A DNA stretch of 64,000 nucleotides from Corynebacterium endometrii (GTDB taxonomy: Bacteria; Actinomycetota; Actinomycetes; Mycobacteriales; Mycobacteriaceae), in the NCBI RefSeq assembly GCF_004795735.1, contig NZ_CP039247.1, forward strand, positions 744,001 through 808,000, given 5' to 3'. Positions within the stretch are counted from its first letter, which is position 1; every line of letters starts with the position of its first letter. The translations under genes were made by a program, and so were the position numbers. A model generated the notes under the pieces. That model saw only the letters and a program-made list of their open reading frames with translations, had not been told where the DNA came from and ran no database searches. Positions 53,884 to 62,764 of the stretch are shown here, one piece after another.

Positions 53884-53942
53884 TCTATTTCCCAAATTCC
53901 TCTCGCTAACCCTGACGTCTAAAGAAAGGCCTTTGTTCACAT

Positions 53943-55505
53943 ATGAGTGATGATCGCAAGTCCATCAAGCGAGCGCTGATTAGCGTTTATGACAAGACGG
54001 GCCTCGAGGATCTTGCACGTACCCTCGACGCGGCCGGTGTGGAGATTGTGTCCACAGGCTCCACCGCGGCAAAGATTTCTGCCCTTGGCATCGATGTCAC
54101 CCCGGTTGACCAACTCACGGGTTTCCCGGAATGCCTCGAAGGCCGCGTCAAGACCTTGCACCCACGCGTCCACGCCGGCATCCTTGCCGATACCCGCAAA
54201 GAGGATCACCTCGATCAGCTTTCCGAGCTCGACATTGAGCCCTTCCAGCTTGTAGTGGTGAACCTGTACCCATTCCGTGAGACCGTGGCGTCCGGTGCCG
54301 ACTTCGATGGTTGCGTTGAACAAATCGATATCGGGGGTCCATCCATGGTGCGCGCCGCCGCGAAGAACCACCCATCCGTGGCCATCGTGGTGGATCCCGC
54401 GCGTTACGGGGACGTGGCTACCGCCGTTGGGAAAGGCGGCTTTACCCTCGATGAGCGCCGCAGCCTGGCCCGTGATGCGTTTACCCACACCGCCGAGTAT
54501 GACGCGGCCGTGTCCGCATGGTTCGTGGAGCAGCTGGGTACATCCGCGTCCGATGAATGCAAGGCCGACCAGGACAGAGAAGTTGCCCTGCGTTATGGCG
54601 AGAACCCTCACCAGGCGGCGTCCCTTATCCGCGAAGAGGGCGGCAAGGGCCTGGCTAACGCCACGCAGCTAAACGGCAAGGAGATGAGCTACAACAATTA
54701 TCAGGACGCTGATGCCGCGTGGCGCGCGGCGTGGGATCATGACCGCCCGTGCGTAGCGATTATCAAGCACGCTAATCCTTGCGGCATCGCCGTTTCCGAC
54801 GAATCCATTGCCAAGGCCCACGAGCTTGCCCATGCCTGCGATCCAATGTCCGCATTCGGCGGGGTGATTGCGGTAAACCGTGAGGTTACCGTCGAGATGG
54901 CACGTCAGGTCAAAGACATTTTCACCGAGGTTATCGTGGCCCCTTCTTACGAGGATGAGGCGATTGAGATCCTCAAGACTAAAAAGAACCTTCGCCTGCT
55001 GGTATGCGAGCCCGATTTCTCAGACAAGGAAGTCAAGCTTATTTCCGGTGGCGTGCTGGTTCAGGACGCGGACCGTTACCAGGCGGAGGGTGACCCGGCC
55101 GCGACCTGGACCCTGGTGAGCGGGGAGGCGGCCGATGAGAAGGAACTGGCTGAACTCGAGTTCGCATGGCGCGCCGTGCGTTCCGTGAAGTCTAACGCCA
55201 TCCTGCTGGCCCATGAGGGCGCAACGGTGGGCGTGGGTATGGGGCAGGTCAACCGCGTGGATTCCGCGAAGCTTGCGGTTGAGCGCGCCAACACCCTGGC
55301 CGACGGCGCCGATCGCGCCCGAGGCTCCGTAGCCGCGTCCGACGCCTTCTTCCCATTCGCTGACGGACTCCAAGTCCTCGCCGACGCCGGGGTGAAGGCA
55401 GTGGTATCCCCAGGCGGTTCCATCCGCGACGGTGAGGTCATCGAGGCCGCGAAGGCAGCCGGTATCACCATGTACTTCACTGGTACCCGGCACTTCTTCC
55501 ACTAG
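53943..55505 (+). CDS. purH: AICAR transformylase / IMP cyclohydrolase
   Basis: A 520-residue bifunctional enzyme for the last two steps of IMP synthesis. The N-terminal cyclohydrolase has [26 protein letters not shown] and [20 protein letters not shown]; the transformylase has [12 protein letters not shown], the catalytic Lys-His in [15 protein letters not shown], and [13 protein letters not shown]. Length is standard. It forms a unit with purN and ends at a strong hairpin. Confidence 0.97.
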   Translation: MSDDRKSIKRALISVYDKTGLEDLARTLDAAGVEIVSTGSTAAKISALGIDVTPVDQLTGFPECLEGRVKTLHPRVHAGILADTRKEDHLDQLSELDIEPFQLVVVNLYPFRETVASGADFDGCVEQIDIGGPSMVRAAAKNHPSVAIVVDPARYGDVATAVGKGGFTLDERRSLARDAFTHTAEYDAAVSAWFVEQLGTSASDECKADQDREVALRYGENPHQAASLIREEGGKGLANATQLNGKEMSYNNYQDADAAWRAAWDHDRPCVAIIKHANPCGIAVSDESIAKAHELAHACDPMSAFGGVIAVNREVTVEMARQVKDIFTEVIVAPSYEDEAIEILKTKKNLRLLVCEPDFSDKEVKLISGGVLVQDADRYQAEGDPAATWTLVSGEAADEKELAELEFAWRAVRSVKSNAILLAHEGATVGVGMGQVNRVDSAKLAVERANTLADGADRARGSVAASDAFFPFADGLQVLADAGVKAVVSPGGSIRDGEVIEAAKAAGITMYFTGTRHFFH

Positions 55506-55517
55506 GGATTACGCGGC

Positions 55518-55552
55518 AATAGCCGGCTGACAGCCTGCGTCAGCCGGCTATT
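55518..55552. terminator. Terminator after purH
   Basis: A perfect 14-bp hairpin AATAGCCGGCTGAC (55518-55531) with its complement 55539-55552 and a 7-nt loop. It is 12 nt after the purH stop. Confidence 0.8.
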
Positions 55553-55741
55553 GCTGATCGTGGGCTCGCCTTAGGCCGCTGATGGGCGGGTAGAACCTGG
55601 GGCGCGATGGTACTGGTTGTAGCCGATCTCCGCGTGCAAAGGAGTGGCGTTAACGGCTCAGCGCATCCGCCCCGGCACCATTGTGCGGTGGGGCGGGCAC
55701 CCGGTTTGGCGATGCAAGAACTTATACGGGGCCGGAAAGGC

Positions 55742-56497
55742 TTAATCCGCTTCGGCGGTGGCGGCTTCTTTAGCCGCGCGGCGGGCCTCACGGGCGGCGG
55801 CCTTGGCCGCCTTTTCCGCCGCGACCTTGGCGGCGTCCTTGGCCGCAATGAGCTCCAAGGTCTCCTTCTCCCGGTCTTCGGGCAGCTCCGAACCCAACAC
55901 ATTGAGCACGGCATCGGCCAGCATCACAGACGTGGAGGGCAGGTGATCCGCAGAGACCTCGAAAGGGGGCTTGCCCGTGTTATCACGCATCTCAATGGCG
56001 GAGAGGGCGATGTAGAAGGGTAGCTCGACGCGCGGATCATCCGCTCCCACAATCTCGGACGACAGGGAGCGGAAAGCGCCCTCAAGCTTGTTGCGGGCAT
56101 CGTGGTAGGCGCTAAATTCCTCGGAATTGGCCACCGGCAGCTGGTACAGGCGCCCCACGTTCCAGCCCGGGGTCAGCAGGAGCGCGGATTCCGCGGCAAC
56201 GAGCGCCCACAGGCGCATCTCTGGGCCGGACTCGGAATCGGCGAGCTGATCGAGGAGGTCCAGAGAGGGCTCGATGGTGGAGTTGAGCAGGGTGAGGAAG
56301 ATCTCCGTCTTGGAGGGGAAGTGGTAGTACAAGGAGGCCTGGCGGATACCTACCGCCTCCGCAATCTGGTGCGTTGAGGTGGTAGCAAAACCCTGGGTGG
56401 TAAACAGCTCGGAAGATGCGTCGAGGATCTCCTCACGAGCCGTGCTGCCGCGGCGCCGCGGGCTATTCTTGCGCGGCCTACCTACTGCACCAGCCAT
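55742..56497 (-). CDS. amtR: AmtR-type TetR-family regulator of nitrogen metabolism
   Basis: A 251-residue TetR regulator. The DNA-binding region REEILDASSELFTTQGFATT and STHQIAEAVGIRQASLYYHF, with PSKTEIFLTLL after it, is very close to C. glutamicum AmtR, the master repressor of ammonium uptake and assimilation genes, which is relieved by adenylylated GlnK. The effector domain keeps GPEMRLWALVAAES and NVGRLYQLPVANSEE. The chain is about 30 residues longer than the known protein and ends in a Lys/Ala-rich helix (KDAAKVAAEKAAKAAAREAR). It has no linked glnK or amtB here; the chromosomal neighbourhood beside ribosomal genes also fits C. glutamicum. Confidence 0.9.
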   Translation of the reverse strand: MAGAVGRPRKNSPRRRGSTAREEILDASSELFTTQGFATTSTHQIAEAVGIRQASLYYHFPSKTEIFLTLLNSTIEPSLDLLDQLADSESGPEMRLWALVAAESALLLTPGWNVGRLYQLPVANSEEFSAYHDARNKLEGAFRSLSSEIVGADDPRVELPFYIALSAIEMRDNTGKPPFEVSADHLPSTSVMLADAVLNVLGSELPEDREKETLELIAAKDAAKVAAEKAAKAAAREARRAAKEAATAEAD

Positions 56498-56534
56498 AGA
56501 CGGGCGCCTCCTTATCGATGGACAACATGAAATC

Positions 56535-56544
56535 TCTGATCAGA
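56535..56544. promoter_or_regulatory. Perfect palindrome upstream of amtR
   Basis: TCTGATCAGA is a perfect 10-bp inverted repeat centred 43 nt before the amtR start, with partly symmetrical AT-rich flanks. It may be an operator of amtR, but it does not look like the AmtR box. Confidence 0.3.
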
Positions 56545-56606
56545 AATTGTAGGGACATTGAACCCTGCACTCACCCAGGTGAGTCTAGCTTATATGAAAA
56601 ACTATT

Positions 56607-57383
56607 CTATGACCGGTATTCGCGAGCCTCAAGCGAGGAAAGCACCTCGGAGACCGTGCGTGTCGCGGAACCGTAGGCGGTGCGAGTAAACGGGGTAAGG
56701 TCTGCCAGGACCACCGGATGATCGGATACGTGGTCATACCAACGCCCCAACTCTATCTTTAGGCCGGTCTCCCAGGCGGTGGTAAGCGCCTCCACCTCGG
56801 AAAGCTGAAGAAGCTCTCGCTCGCCGGCGATGGCTAGCCGGTCCGGAGTTGGGCGAGGGGACGGCGCTGCCCAGCGGGCGATGGCGGCGATGGGCGCCAG
56901 GAGGGTTGATTGAACATCTACCTCCACGTTGCGATCCGGCAGACCGTCGATGAGCCGGAGGGCCGGCGGGCGTTTGGCCAGGGCATCCCTGAGCAATTCC
57001 AGCTCACCGCCCGCTCCCACCGGGAGCCCGGAGTCTACGCGGCGGGCAAGGGTGTCGTCGGAACTAGCATGCTTCAAACCCACCGCATCCAGCAGTGAGG
57101 CCACCCGCTCATCCCGCCCTAAGTAAACGACCGGGATGGTTGGAAGCCCATCGCCGCGGCCAAAGGCACCGGTGAGGCGTACTGGGGAGGCCAGCGCGGG
57201 GGAGTGGATGACGTCCCCCACGACGCGGGAGAACCATGCCGCCAGCGCCACTTCCTTTTCTCCATGCTCTAGCGCGTTGCGGAGCAATTCCAGCGACTCA
57301 GCCAATACGCCCCGGGCAGATGCCTCCGATTCGCAACGAGGGGCAGCCTCGGCTAGATCCAGCAACGAAGGATGCAAAGCCAT
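56607..57383 (-). CDS. DUF294-like putative nucleotidyltransferase
   Basis: A 258-residue protein. FSRVVGDVIHSPAL, VRLTGAFGRGDGLPTIPVVYLG and the C-terminal VEVDVQSTLLAPIAAIARWA recall the putative nucleotidyltransferase domain (GxxGR/GxGR loop) and the substrate-binding domain of DUF294 proteins. Related proteins flank amtR in other corynebacteria. Catalytic Asp pairs typical of a nucleotidyltransferase are not clear, so activity is uncertain. It starts at the GTG/ATG at 57383 and is followed downstream by amtR on the same strand, 109 nt away. Confidence 0.5.
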   Translation of the reverse strand: MALHPSLLDLAEAAPRCESEASARGVLAESLELLRNALEHGEKEVALAAWFSRVVGDVIHSPALASPVRLTGAFGRGDGLPTIPVVYLGRDERVASLLDAVGLKHASSDDTLARRVDSGLPVGAGGELELLRDALAKRPPALRLIDGLPDRNVEVDVQSTLLAPIAAIARWAAPSPRPTPDRLAIAGERELLQLSEVEALTTAWETGLKIELGRWYDHVSDHPVVLADLTPFTRTAYGSATRTVSEVLSSLEAREYRS

Positions 57384-57535
57384 GTGTAAAGCCTTCCGCT
57401 AAAGATGTATGGAATAAACGTGGAGAAATGAGTCTAAGGGTTCTCGAAAAGCCAATCCTACGTGGTCAAACCCCATTGGGAAAATCGAGTGGGGACCGGA
57501 TGCGCCAAGCGCGAACCTGACAATAAAACTAACAA

Positions 57536-57592
57536 AAGGCCCTGCCGGACCGACGTGATTCCTGATGATTCACGCGCGGCCTGCAGGGCCTT
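57536..57592 (-). terminator. Terminator of the rpmB-rpmG-rpsN-rpsR operon
   Basis: AAGGCCCTGC (57536-57545) pairs with GCAGGGCCTT (57583-57592), with a partly paired interior; on the minus strand it is followed by TTTTGTT. It lies 70 nt after the rpsR stop. Confidence 0.7.
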
Positions 57593-57662
57593 GAAGTTTT
57601 CTCTTACCGCGCACCTTAGGTTGCGTTCGGCAAAAGGTGCTGTTGCTCTTCCCGGCTAGTGT

Positions 57663-57911
57663 TTAGCGGGTGGTGAACGGCAGGAGAGCCATTTCGCGAG
57701 CGTTCTTCACAGCGGTAGCAACCTGGCGCTGCTGCTGTGGAGTCAGACCGGTGACTCGACGAGAACGAATCTTGTGGCGGTCAGAGATGAACAGACGCAG
57801 GGTCTTGGTGTCCTTGTAGTCCACCTTCTCGATGCCCTCAGCCTTCAAAGGGTTCTTCTTTGGGCGGCGGGTCTGCTCCATGCGGAACTTCTTGTGGTTA
57901 TTGCGCTTCAT
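57663..57911 (-). CDS. rpsR: 30S ribosomal protein S18 (cysteine-free form)
   Basis: An 82-residue S18 with the typical core [20 protein letters not shown] and [19 protein letters not shown]. The zinc-binding Cys positions of the C+ form are replaced ([12 protein letters not shown]). It is the last gene of a four-gene operon with S14, L33 and L28. Confidence 0.96.
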   Translation of the reverse strand: MKRNNHKKFRMEQTRRPKKNPLKAEGIEKVDYKDTKTLRLFISDRHKIRSRRVTGLTPQQQRQVATAVKNAREMALLPFTTR

Positions 57912-57925
57912 TTTGCAATTCCCCT

Positions 57926-58231
57926 TTACCAGCTGGACTTACGGACGCCTGGCAGCTCACCGCGGTGAGCCATGCCACGCATGCGGACACGGGAGAGGCC
58001 GAACTTGCGGAGGTAACCGCGTGGGCGGCCATCGTGTGCGTCGCGGTTGCGAACGCGGGATGGGGATGCGTCACGTGGCTGACGGTTCAGCTCGAACTGT
58101 GCTTCCAGACGGTCCTCGTCGGAGGTAGCTGGATTCTTGATAATAGCCTTGAGCTCAGCGCGACGCTCCGCGTAGCGGGCGACGATTTCCTTGCGCTGCT
58201 CGTTCTTAGCGATCTTGGACTTCTTAGCCAT
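57926..58231 (-). CDS. rpsN: 30S ribosomal protein S14 (long, cysteine-free form)
   Basis: A 101-residue S14 of the long type: [20 protein letters not shown] at the start and [20 protein letters not shown] followed by [19 protein letters not shown]. The CxxC...CxxC zinc ribbon of the short form is absent. It starts 3 nt after the rpmG stop. Confidence 0.96.
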   Translation of the reverse strand: MAKKSKIAKNEQRKEIVARYAERRAELKAIIKNPATSDEDRLEAQFELNRQPRDASPSRVRNRDAHDGRPRGYLRKFGLSRVRMRGMAHRGELPGVRKSSW

Positions 58232-58234
58232 TGA

Positions 58235-58399
58235 TTATCGCTCCTCGCGGAATTCGACGTGCTTACGGGCGATTGGATCGAACTTCATGAGAGAAATGCG
58301 GTCCGGGTTGTTGCGCTTGTTCTTACGGGTCACGTAGGTGTAACCGGTACCCGCAGTGGACTTCAGCTTGATGATTGGACGGATGTCATTACGTGCCAT
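58235..58399 (-). CDS. rpmG: 50S ribosomal protein L33 (cysteine-free form)
   Basis: A 54-residue L33 read from the ATG at 58399: [36 protein letters not shown] and ending HVEFREER. No Cys is present, unlike the zinc-ribbon form. It lies between rpmB (2-nt gap) and rpsN (3-nt gap). Confidence 0.95.
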   Translation of the reverse strand: MARNDIRPIIKLKSTAGTGYTYVTRKNKRNNPDRISLMKFDPIARKHVEFREER

Positions 58400-58401
58400 C
58401 T

Positions 58402-58638
58402 TTAGACCTTCTCTCCACGTGCTCGGATCTTGGCGACAACGGACTCAATGCCGTCGCGGTCGATGATCTTCATGCCCTTGGTAGAGACAGTCAGGGTAAT
58501 GGTGCGGCCCTCAGAGGGCAGGTAGTACCGACGACGCTGAACGTTGGGATTCCAACGACGCGAGGTGCGGCGGTGCGAGTGCGAGACCTGCTTGCCGAAC
58601 TCCGGCTTGCGGCCCGTGACCTGGCAAATAGCCGACAT
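58402..58638 (-). CDS. rpmB: 50S ribosomal protein L28 (cysteine-poor form)
   Basis: A 78-residue L28: [20 protein letters not shown], then [20 protein letters not shown]. Only one Cys remains, so it cannot form the zinc site of the C+ type. It is the first gene of the operon. Confidence 0.96.
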   Translation of the reverse strand: MSAICQVTGRKPEFGKQVSHSHRRTSRRWNPNVQRRRYYLPSEGRTITLTVSTKGMKIIDRDGIESVVAKIRARGEKV

Positions 58639-59390
58639 GGGTTTTCTTTCTCCTAGCCGCCCACATCATGGCTTAGTGGCGCATCGACCTACCTTGTAAA
58701 TAACCACTTACGTGGCTGTTATACATGCTCGAAATGTGAGGTGTGAGCGGGTAAGCGTGCTGCCTAACACCAGTTGACGGGGCGTTAAACGTACATTGTG
58801 ACAACAGCAATGGAGAATCTTACATCCATAAGCGCGGTTTTCCTAATCGCGCTAAATCTAAGGCCCAAATTTAGGTCCACACGTTTTCTGGTACGCGGCT
58901 TGCGCGGGTGGGTTATGGGTTGATGCCGGCGCCTGGCGGCGGTGCGATAGGGATATATATTACGGAATAGCGCAACACCTGTAGTCCAAAGTGGGTTGTG
59001 TGATTCGTGTGATTATCGCGGCTATAGGTGCGGGTCACGCCGGGTCCCGGCCGCGGGGAGCAGGCGAGCCGGCTGGGGCGGGACTGAAACCACGCGTGGA
59101 ATCCCTCCGGCTCGGCGGCGAGCCCTGGGAAGGGGGTGGCCCTCGCGTGCCGGAAAAGGCGGCAGGGCCGAGAGGGCGCGCGATGCGATTTAGAAAAGTG
59201 CACGTCAACCTGTAAGATATAGCGAGTTGTCTGCGAAGGGCGGGTTAAAACCCCGCCTTAGCGGGCTTGATGCAAGTATTCGAGACCCAACTCGGGCACG
59301 ATCCTCGCCGTATAAAGCCATCACTTAGTTGTAAGGTGGCCGCGCGTCGCGGGGAACCGACCCGTAGTTCAACCCTGAGGGAATCTACAT
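58639..59390. other. Divergent intergenic region between rpmB and rpmE2
   Basis: About 750 nt with no supported gene. It must contain both ribosomal promoters: besides the site at 58718, TATAAA lies at 59311-59316 and TAAGGT at 59332-59337 in front of rpmE2. Bases 59025-59185 are very GC- and G-rich with many short inverted repeats. I do not see a Zur box matching the usual near-palindrome, although these paralogues are Zur-controlled in other actinobacteria. Confidence 0.45.
58718..58723 (-). promoter_or_regulatory. Candidate -10 of the rpmB operon
   Basis: TATAAC preceded by TG (TGTATAAC on the minus strand) at 58718-58723 is a fair extended -10, 80 nt upstream of rpmB. An inverted repeat CCAC-N4-GTGG at 58704-58715 lies at the expected transcript start. 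Confidence 0.4.
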
Positions 59391-59657
59391 ATGAAGAAGG
59401 ATATCCATCCTGATTACCACCCAGTGGTATTCAAGGACGCAGGTACTGGCCACCAGTTCCTGACCAAGTCCACCGCGACCTCTGACCGCACCGTTGAGTG
59501 GGAAGACGGCAACGAGTACCCACTCATCGTCGTTGACGTTACCGCTGAGTCCCACCCATTCTGGACCGGTGCACAGCGCGTCATGGACACCGCAGGCCGC
59601 GTTGAGAAGTTCAACCAGCGTTACGGTGCTCTTGCACGTCGTAAGAAGAAGGCGTAA
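59391..59657 (+). CDS. rpmE2: 50S ribosomal protein L31 type B (cysteine-free)
   Basis: An 88-residue L31 of the B type: [41 protein letters not shown] and a basic end RRKKKA. It lacks the CxxC pair of the zinc-binding L31. GAGGGAAT lies before the ATG, and rpmF follows after 15 nt with AAGGAGG in the gap. Confidence 0.97.
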   Translation: MKKDIHPDYHPVVFKDAGTGHQFLTKSTATSDRTVEWEDGNEYPLIVVDVTAESHPFWTGAQRVMDTAGRVEKFNQRYGALARRKKKA

Positions 59658-59672
59658 GGAGGATAGAAGAAG

Positions 59673-59846
59673 ATGGCAACTCCTAAGTTCCGTAAGTCCC
59701 GTGCGAACACTCACTCCCGTCGTTCCCAGTGGAAGGCTGACAATGTAGCCCTCCAGGAAGTAAAGATCGACGGCCAGACCGTACGCATCCCACGCCGCCT
59801 CGTTAAGGCTGCGAAGCTCGGTCTCGTAGACGTAGAGCAGTTCTAA
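59673..59846 (+). CDS. rpmF: 50S ribosomal protein L32 (cysteine-free form)
   Basis: A 57-residue L32 read from the ATG at 59673: [20 protein letters not shown] and ending LGLVDVEQF. The usual CxxC...C zinc finger is missing. AAGGAGG at 59656-59662 serves its start. Confidence 0.95.
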   Translation: MATPKFRKSRANTHSRRSQWKADNVALQEVKIDGQTVRIPRRLVKAAKLGLVDVEQF

Positions 59847-59891
59847 AGTAACTAACCCCCTTAGCTACAGGGGGGTGTTACTTCGGAAAAT

Positions 59892-59938
59892 AGGCCTCGT
59901 TCCTGCCCTTTTAAGGTAGGTGCGGGGCCTTTCCTTAG
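59892..59938 (+). terminator. Terminator of rpmE2-rpmF
   Basis: AGGCCTCG (59892-59899) pairs with CGGGGCCT (59923-59930), with an inner CC/GG stem, followed by TTTCCTTAG and more T. A weaker hairpin (GTAAC...GTTAC around 59848-59875) lies just after rpmF. Confidence 0.65.
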
Positions 59939-60054
59939 TTTTCTCAGGCTCTAGTTTTATGGCTTGCGCAGGCGAACATCGGTGGTAAACTGGTCAAACC
60001 CTCGGGATGTGTACTTGGATTGTTAAACACTTCGTGTTTTATTGCTAAATGCGC

Positions 60055-60060
60055 GATAAT
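60055..60060 (+). promoter_or_regulatory. -10 element of mprA (leaderless)
   Basis: GATAAT lies 6 nt before the ATG at 60067. No ribosome binding site is present, so the transcript should start at or beside the start codon. Confidence 0.55.
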
Positions 60061-60066
60061 CGCGGT

Positions 60067-60765
60067 ATGAAAATTTTAGTAGTAGACGACGAGCATGCTG
60101 TACGCGAGTCTCTACGGCGTTCCCTAGCCTTCAATGGCTTCGACGTTATTCTGGCCGGCGACGGGGAAGAGGCCTGCGAGTGCGTCCGTCGGGAAAACCC
60201 CGAGCTGGTGATCCTCGATATCAGGATGCCCAAGATGGACGGCTTCGAGGTCTGCCGGACATTGCGCGGCGAAGGCTGGGACCGTCCCATCCTTATATTG
60301 AGCGCTCGTGCCGGCGTTTCTGACCGGGTGGCAGGTCTAGATGCTGGCGCTGATGATTACTTACCCAAGCCATTCGCCTTAGAAGAGTTGCTCGCCCGCG
60401 TCCGTGCCCTCCTGCGGCGCGCCGCTGCAGCTCCCCTCGGTGGTCCCGCTCCGGCTGGTGCCCAGCTGACTTTTGCGGATTTGTCTCTCGACGTTGATAC
60501 ACGCGAGGTCAAACGCGGCGACCGCATAATCTCATTGACCCGCACCGAGTACTCTCTGCTAAAGCTGCTTATGGAGCATCCACGCAAGGTATTGTCTCGC
60601 AGCGCCATCCTTGAAGATGTGTGGGGTTCTGACTTCCCAACGTCTGGCAACGCGCTTGAGGTCTACATCGGCTACCTACGCAAGAAAACCGAGGATAACG
60701 GCGAGTCTCGTTTAATCCATACGGTTCGGGGTGTTGGGTATATCCTGCGGGAATCCACACCGTAG
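60067..60765 (+). CDS. mprA: MprA-type response regulator, apparently without its kinase
   Basis: A 232-residue OmpR-family response regulator. The receiver domain has [20 protein letters not shown], phospho-acceptor Asp51 in [13 protein letters not shown], and the Lys switch in [15 protein letters not shown]. The C-terminal winged helix has [20 protein letters not shown] and [11 protein letters not shown]. It closely matches the MprA/CgtR2 group, which responds to envelope stress. I start it at 60067; the ATG at 60049 would place translation before the -10. The expected histidine kinase gene mprB is not found downstream. Confidence 0.88.
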   Translation: MKILVVDDEHAVRESLRRSLAFNGFDVILAGDGEEACECVRRENPELVILDIRMPKMDGFEVCRTLRGEGWDRPILILSARAGVSDRVAGLDAGADDYLPKPFALEELLARVRALLRRAAAAPLGGPAPAGAQLTFADLSLDVDTREVKRGDRIISLTRTEYSLLKLLMEHPRKVLSRSAILEDVWGSDFPTSGNALEVYIGYLRKKTEDNGESRLIHTVRGVGYILRESTP

Positions 60766-61176
60766 TCTTCTGCCGTGCACGCCGCGACGGTCGGGTGTTT
60801 CCACAAATCTCAGGAACTAGCGCGGCAAAGTTGGACGGTTATCCTCCGCGCCGCGAAGCCCGCTGAGTCTTTCAGTCCATCTAGGTTCGCGCGACATGAG
60901 TGCGGAGGGCCTGGCCGTGCCTTAAGTGTTAGGGCCGCGGTGGTCGGTGAAAGGAATAGCCGCCTCTTTCGTGTGGGGGCGTTAAAACGAGTTATGAGCC
61001 TGCCGCGCCAAATGAGTTTCTAAACCCGTGGGGGCTTGGGGGTAGTACCGCTTCATTCCTCGAGTGCGGATTCAGCTAGGTTCTGATCGTCGCGGCGGTT
61101 AATTCCTTACAGTAAACTCACAGTCAATTTTGGCAACTCTGCAGATGCTGTTCATTAACCAATCAGAAGGCCGGTG
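60766..61176. other. Non-coding gap where mprB is expected
   Basis: About 410 nt, against some 1.5 kb needed for mprB. No frame shows HAMP, the SHELRTPL-type H box or the GxGLG-type ATP motifs. The longest frame has neither a ribosome binding site nor a recognisable product. The gap contains the htrA promoter at its right end. Confidence 0.6.
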
Positions 61177-61182
61177 CATAAT
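61177..61182 (+). promoter_or_regulatory. -10 element of htrA/pepD (leaderless)
   Basis: CATAAT lies 7 nt before the ATG at 61190 and is preceded by ATTAAC at 61155-61160. There is no Shine-Dalgarno sequence. Confidence 0.5.
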
Positions 61183-61189
61183 AGTGTCC

Positions 61190-62707
61190 ATGAATAACGA
61201 TGATCCAAAGGCAACCCCTGAACCTTCCAATAACCAGGGGCAAAGGGAAGATTTTTGGACTGACTCGCGGCCTGCAGGGGCGCAGGATTCACGGACCCCT
61301 CGCGCAGCTCAGGACGGGGTTGAACCCGAACCTTCCCCTAATTCTCCTTACAAGGGGTGGACCCGCCACAATTCGGATCACGAGACCCCGGCACCCGCCC
61401 CGGCAACTGGTGGGAGCACGGGTGCTGAGGGGAGGGCAACCGCAACGCCACCTAGCGGCCGCGGGCAGCGGCACGGCGGCGACGAGCTAGCCACGGGGAA
61501 TCAAAGCCCGAAGGCGGGCCCGGCACCGGCCGCCGGGTCGGTGGGGGTTCCAACTGCCGTGGGCCCATCGGGTGCACCCGTTCCAGTGCAGGCCGTCTCC
61601 CGGCAGAAGGAAAAGAAGAAAGTGGGGCTGGGCACAGCGTTGGCCTTGATGCTGGTGGGTTCCATCGCTGTTGGTTCCATAACCGGTTTGGTCGTGGGAA
61701 ATCGCGGTCAGACCGGCGTCAACGGCAGCTCCACCGCCGTGGTAAACGAGGTGCTAAACCGGGAGCCGGCCGGCAATGACGCACCACCTGCGGAGGGCTC
61801 CATTGAAGCGGTGGCTTCGAGGGTGTTGCCAGCGGTGGTCTCCATCCAGGTGGCCACGCGAAGGAGCCAGGCGGAGGGCTCCGGTTCTATCATCTCCCCG
61901 GATGGTTACGTGCTGACCAACCATCATGTGGTTGAGGGAGGTGAGGATGATCAATCCCTGATCCAGGTCACCATGAATGATGGCAGCAAGTATGAGGCGG
62001 AGTTCGTGGCATCGGACGTAAATACTGACGTGGGCATCATCAAGATCAAGGACGCTTCAGAACTCCCGTACCTCGAGTTTGGCGATTCGAATTCACTGCA
62101 TGTGGGCCAAGAAGTAGTCGCCGTGGGCTCTCCCCTGGGGCTTAACGCGACCGTGACTTCGGGCATCGTGTCCGCTATGAACCGTCCGGTACGCGCATCC
62201 CAGGGCGGTGGCGAGTCTTCCCTCATTGACGCCGTCCAGACCGATGCGGCGGTCAACCCAGGAAACTCGGGCGGGCCATTGGTCGATCTCAACGGCAACC
62301 TCGTGGGGATGAACTCGATGATTGCTTCGCTATCCCAGGGCGGAGGCGAGGCCGGTTCCATTGGCCTGGGTTTTGCTATTCCATCCAACTTCGCTAAACG
62401 CATGGCGGACCAGCTGATTAATTCGGGCGAGGTAAAACACCCAATGCTTGGCGTTATCAACGTGGATGCGCGTAGTAGGGGAGGCGGTGCACTCATCCTA
62501 GAGGTTGAGCCTGATAGCCCCGCGGAGCGTGCCGGATTGAAGAAGGGTGACGTGGTGACAAAGCTGGGTGACCGCCTCATCGAGAATTCCGACTCTCTCA
62601 TCGCCGCCGTGCGTTCCCTGGACTTTGGTGCCACTACGAACCTCGAAGTCCGCAGCGAGGGTGAAAATGAATCTCGTTCGGTAGAGGTGACGGTCACCAG
62701 CGAGTAG
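61190..62707 (+). CDS. pepD: HtrA/PepD-type serine protease with PDZ domain
   Basis: A 505-residue envelope protease. An N-terminal, Pro-rich and acidic cytoplasmic segment (about residues 1-140) precedes a single membrane helix (GTALALMLVGSIAVGSITGL). The protease domain outside the membrane has LTNHHVVEGG (His), VNTDVGIIKIKD (Asp) and NPGNSGGPLVDLNG (Ser). The PDZ domain follows (VEPDSPAERAGLKKGDVV). In M. tuberculosis its homologue PepD/HtrA2 lies in an operon after mprA-mprB and degrades misfolded proteins under envelope stress. Confidence 0.93.
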   Translation: MNNDDPKATPEPSNNQGQREDFWTDSRPAGAQDSRTPRAAQDGVEPEPSPNSPYKGWTRHNSDHETPAPAPATGGSTGAEGRATATPPSGRGQRHGGDELATGNQSPKAGPAPAAGSVGVPTAVGPSGAPVPVQAVSRQKEKKKVGLGTALALMLVGSIAVGSITGLVVGNRGQTGVNGSSTAVVNEVLNREPAGNDAPPAEGSIEAVASRVLPAVVSIQVATRRSQAEGSGSIISPDGYVLTNHHVVEGGEDDQSLIQVTMNDGSKYEAEFVASDVNTDVGIIKIKDASELPYLEFGDSNSLHVGQEVVAVGSPLGLNATVTSGIVSAMNRPVRASQGGGESSLIDAVQTDAAVNPGNSGGPLVDLNGNLVGMNSMIASLSQGGGEAGSIGLGFAIPSNFAKRMADQLINSGEVKHPMLGVINVDARSRGGGALILEVEPDSPAERAGLKKGDVVTKLGDRLIENSDSLIAAVRSLDFGATTNLEVRSEGENESRSVEVTVTSE

Positions 62708-62764
62708 ATTCAATAGCAATGGAATTTCGAATGTGGATTTCCAGCAATGGACAAGGAGCCCTGC

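Noticed and set aside
55540-55914. Proline/arginine-rich 124-residue frame at the amtR end
   Set aside because: It is the out-of-frame complement of the Lys/Ala-rich amtR tail, not a gene.
58640-59390. Zur box for the zinc-free ribosomal genes
   Set aside because: No clear palindrome of the expected TGAAAAT-type was seen; the CCAC-N4-GTGG repeat at 58704-58715 is a weak candidate only.
60775-61023. 82-residue frame in the mprA-pepD gap as a new gene
   Set aside because: No ribosome binding site, no domain or hydrophobic segment, and composition is not gene-like; treated as non-coding.
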